DNA from: Reticulitermes speratus
Taxonomy: Eukaryota > Arthropoda > Insecta > Blattodea > Rhinotermitidae
Direction of reading: 5' to 3'
DNA: 64,000 nucleotides
NCBI GenBank assembly: GCA_021186555.1
Contig: JAJKFL010000006.1
Location: 4,492,715 to 4,556,714, forward strand
A program made the translations under genes and the position numbers. Below the pieces are notes generated by a model. That model did not search any database and had not been told where the DNA came from. It was given only the letters and a program-made list of their open reading frames with translations. Within the stretch, counting starts at the first letter, position 1. Each line of letters begins with the position of its first letter. Positions 60,974 to 64,000 of the stretch are shown here, one piece after another.

Positions 60974-61264
60974 GTTTCATAATTACATTAATGTGGAAGA
61001 TATTTATATGTTTTCCTGTTATTCTCTTCATTCACATGATTATATATTCACATTTCCTGCCATGTTGAACAAAGAAGTTACAGATTCAGATGCAAAATCA
61101 TGATGTACCATATTTCAAGACAATTTTCCTTAATCTGATACTACATTAATCTGTGGTAATTCAATTAGTGTCTGCTGTCAATTTTGGATTCAACCCCATT
61201 TACAATAACAGGGATTCGCCTTGTAGGTAAATCTGTCCTCGGGAAATCAGTTTGTTCTTCCAGT

Positions 61265-61540
61265 GCTTCTGGGAGCTGGGATAACATTGTCAGTCTAGTG
61301 ACCAGGCTATGGGCTTGAGGATCGGGGGTTTAATATTGGTGGGATCAAGCAATTTATCTCTTCAAAATATCCAGACTGGCTTTGGGGCCCCTTAACCTCC
61401 TATTCAGTAAAGGGACAGGATGATGCAGCTGATCTCTTGCAGGCATCTAGTCCCGAGGCTAAAAACCAGTGTAGCTATACATCCTGTTGTATATGCTTTA
61501 ATGGCATGTAAAAAGGCAACTCTACCTTAACCCTTCCAGT
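61265..61540 (+). repeat. Degenerate tRNA-like SINE copy
   Basis: Second member of the family at 2235-2522: tRNA-like start (GGGATAACATTGTCAGTCTAG), a worn B box (GGGGGTTTAATATTGG), then CCAGACTGGCTTTGGGGCC and a CTCTACCTTAACC end. Confidence 0.55.
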
Positions 61541-61550
61541 GTTTCTTAAG

Positions 61551-61612
61551 TTCAATTTAATGTATCTTCCAGAAATCTATGTACATAGATATAGAATCAA
61601 TCAATATAAAAC
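61551..61612 (-). repeat. LINE 3'-UTR scrap
   Basis: TTCAATTTAATGTATCTTCC followed by AGAAATCTATGTACATAGAT is the reverse complement of the 3' end of the LINE at 35016-38873 (38806-38866). Very short, 5'-truncated. Confidence 0.7.
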
Positions 61613-63190
61613 CAAATAGTTCTGCTTTATCCATGAAGTCTCTTGAATTAATTGGTCTGATGTAAAATTTAGTTAAGTTCTGAGGACTGTTGAAAGAAAT
61701 AACTTGAAGGAGACTTTAATCTGTGTAATTTGAAGACTCGAATTTGTTTGGGATGTGACGCTGTTTCACTGGGCGAGTAGTACCTGACATTTTGAAGGGT
61801 GTGGTGTCTTTATCTTCAGGGTCAAGCTGTCCACGCATCATGTAAATGATTTGCAGGACAGAGGAATTAAAGATACTGTATGCATACTTGGTGTTGGTGC
61901 AGTCAGATGTGTTACAAAATATGGTTGCAGAGACATTGACCAAAATATGTTGTACAAAAATCCCGACTTTGCTAAGGAATGAACTTGCCCCATCACACGC
62001 ATACACTTTTATCCAGAACGCACAAATTTTATGGTGAAGGCAATGTGCCGCCAAACATATCAATATGTCTTAGGGTGGTAAAAGCTTATACTGTGATTAG
62101 TCATGGCATTGTAGGACCAATGACAAAGGAGTTGCCAAACAACTTTTAGACGTGTATATCTGTGAACCATATCATCATCGTCATCATCGTCATCATCAAA
62201 ACAAAGGCAGTCCTTCTGCAATTCAGGGATTAAAAATTATGACTGTTATGAATATATTCTTTTGTGTGGGCAGGTTGGGAAATTGTAACAGGCACTAATA
62301 TCAGCTGAGCTATCGCTATTAACGCTGCGACAGTTACATAATACTTGTCGGTAGATGGCAGAAGTACGTAAATAATCATTCTCGAAATGAAAATTATCAA
62401 TTTTTACGTCTGCTGATGGACGTGGAAGGTCTTTGACGAGACTATTAGACGAGGCCGAAACAGGTGTATTAAGGCCTAACTCGTGATGGATGATGATGAT
62501 GATAATGACGTCTACTGATCTGTTCGTGCTGTGCTTACGATCAGGCACTAGAAGTAATCTGTGGGTAGGGTTCTTGGTCTTTCAAATAAATGGCATGATA
62601 TGACGTTAGCTTTGGCCGTGATCCTCCCTCCTGTGCGTTTACGCACGAGATAGAAACATGACTGTAACCTGTGAACTACAGCATATAAATAACCTCTGCA
62701 AATTGTGGTTGGGACGATTTCCATTCGCATGAATGCTTAATTACGTCAATTTAGGAACGCGCTTATTTGAAGTGTAACGGTCATTCTTCACTTGGAAGAA
62801 TGTAGTGAGAAGTGTTAGTAAAATTAAAATTACCAAATTTTCTTCCATTTTACAGATAAGTGACTAATATGCACTGTAGATATATGTGCACAAAATGCGC
62901 TCAGTGATATCCGTTTAAATATTTTACATTATGCACATTTAAAAAGAATGCCTCTGAAAGTTAAATGCAAAAGACATTCATGAGTCTGCTGTGCTTTTAC
63001 CATCTACAGGTAATTATAGGCCGAGGTAACTTAGTTATAGCTAATTAGTATTGCCTTTCTTGTTTCATCAACAATAAAAAGGAATGTCAAAGGTTAACTT
63101 AGTTTTCTTGAGAGTTTTGATGTTTTCATGGCAGTGTTTTATCATCACTCACTCTATACAGCTGATACAATAAATGTTGCAAAACAGTAG
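61613..63190. other. Right flank; no gene recognised
   Basis: Only short unmotivated ORFs. Simple CATCATCGT repeats occur at 62173-62197 and GAT repeats near 62484-62500. Nothing matches the array. Confidence 0.5.
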
Positions 63191-63192
63191 CA

Positions 63193-63755
63193 ATGTCATT
63201 TCATACGAGACAAAATAGATTTCTTGTAAGACCCAAAATCACATTCAGAAATATGGACATTGCTTATAAATTAGAATTAAAATGTCTTGGTATTTATATT
63301 ACAGAAAATTTGAGGTGGGAAGCTCATGTACACACATTAAGCTTAAAATGGAGCAGGGTATTCTATCTTATTAAATCACTTAAAGAAATTATTGGGCCTA
63401 GTATGATAAGAAGCATCTATTATTCAAAATTTCAAGCACTATTGAGATATAGTATAATATTTTGGGTGGCAGATAATAAAAGTATGCCTATGTTTAAGCT
63501 ACAGAAGAGGGTTATTCGGTTCAATGACTATAAAGTACTCACAGTGACTTCCCTATATGTACTTGAAGTGATATGTTTTATAAAGAAATATAAATCCTCA
63601 GTAGAGCAAAATGTTCATGTACGTGATTATAATACAAAAAAAAATGGATTTATATGTTTTGCCGTGTAATACAAATCTCTTTAAAAGAAGTGTGATTAAC
63701 ATGGGTATTTGATTATATAATAAGGTGCCGGTTAGTATAAAACAGTTGAATAGTT
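63193..63755 (+). pseudogene. Non-LTR RT C-terminal fragment, interrupted by a palindrome
   Basis: Open to 63669 with ELKCLGIYITENLRWEAHVH, LLRYSIIFWVAD and FKLQKRVIRF, the usual order of the RT C-terminal region (LGxxxDxxLxWxxH, YGxxxWG, QKRxIR). Beyond the stop another frame continues SVINMG and LYNKVPVSIKQLN until the palindrome begins at 63756. The RT core and 3' UTR are missing. It differs from the other LINEs in the window, so it is probably a separate family. Confidence 0.82.
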
Positions 63756-63980
63756 AATAGCTTTTATTTAAACCAACATATGCACTACACCTTGTCGTCA
63801 TATACACCCCTACATATGTTTCGACTACTTATTAGTCATCATCAGGGGGATCAAAGTATATAAACACAGACTACACATACTTTGATCCCCCTGATGATGA
63901 CTAATAAGTAGTCGAAACATATGTACGGTTGTATATGACGACAAGGTGTAGTGCATATGTTGGTTTAAATAAAAGCTATT
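63756..63980. repeat. Near-perfect palindrome, arms about 105-110 bp, inserted in an RT fragment
   Basis: AATAGCTTTTATTTAAACCA (63756) is mirrored by TGGTTTAAATAAAAGCTATT ending at 63980. The axis lies near 63868 in a short loop (ATATAAACACAG region). The right arm contains CTGATGATG (63891-63899), a 5-bp GACTA/TAGTC stem with a 5-base loop, then GAAAC (63914-63918). The left arm has the exact mirror (GTTTCGACTACTTATTAGTC). Confidence 0.9.
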
Positions 63981-64000
63981 ATATAAGACAGAATGCACGG

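Larger units (their letters stand above)
50871..61152 (+). repeat. Tandem array unit 4 (contains SCCPDH-like copy 4), truncated on the right
   Basis: Follows the order of the other units but homology stops at GATACTACATTAATCT (61152), where the other spacers continue with AATTTTTTAATATT. This marks the right edge of the duplicated DNA. About 130 bases between the RT fragment and TTGAAAAAGTGGCTC (about 52219) present in units 2 and 3 are deleted. Confidence 0.85.

Noticed and set aside
62410..62470. CTGATGGACG...GGCCGAAAC, similar to the palindrome core
   Set aside because: No palindromic arms, the stem does not close next to the core as at the other loci, and there is no partner copy. Probably chance.

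Overview
This is eukaryotic nuclear DNA, most likely from an insect or another arthropod. It is AT-rich, its genes are split by long introns with GT-AG borders, and non-LTR retrotransposon debris, a hAT transposon, a Tc1/mariner-type relic, tRNA-like SINEs and palindromic repeats are scattered through it. No bacterial-style operons, RBSs or CRISPR arrays are present. The species cannot be named from the sequence.

The core of the window (about 9.64-61.15 kb) is a direct tandem array of four copies of one nine-exon gene. It encodes a saccharopine dehydrogenase-like oxidoreductase (SCCPDH family, about 435 aa: Rossmann GATGFTG motif, NCxGPYRFYG motif, one hydrophobic segment). All copies are on the + strand, at 10300-19935, 25407-34604, 41307-49704 and 52417-60230. 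Only copy 2 keeps an unbroken frame through all nine exons, and it has a substitution in an otherwise conserved motif (GFDS to GFGS) and a 3.86-kb retrotransposon in its 3' flank. Copies 1, 3 and 4 carry 1-bp frameshifts in exons. The spacers between genes are also duplicated. Shared insertions and shared indels group the copies differently at different places, which points to unequal crossing-over plus gene conversion.

Layout: 1-4.9 kb is a possible terminal exon of an unrelated gene, a SINE-like relic and a large inverted repeat. 4.9-8.0 kb is a complete-ended hAT element with an 8-bp target duplication and a decayed transposase. 8.3-9.1 kb is another inverted repeat. 9.6-61.15 kb is the array, with element insertions in introns and spacers (a rearranged RT fragment in copy 1 intron 1, a SINE in copy 1 intron 5, an RT fragment in copy 2 intron 6, a mariner relic and nested LINEs in spacer 1, a nearly complete EN-RT LINE in spacer 2, and older RT fragments in spacers 1-3). 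61.15-64 kb is the far flank with a SINE-like relic, a LINE 3'-end scrap, an RT C-terminal fragment and a palindrome cut into that fragment.

The most unusual pattern is a set of independently inserted palindromic elements, at least two with 12-14 bp target duplications and with empty sites visible inside this window. They share a core: TGANGATG, a short stem-loop, then GAAAC. This resembles the two conserved halves of a hammerhead-ribozyme core, as reported for Penelope-like retroelements, but with an extra base that leaves the assignment uncertain.
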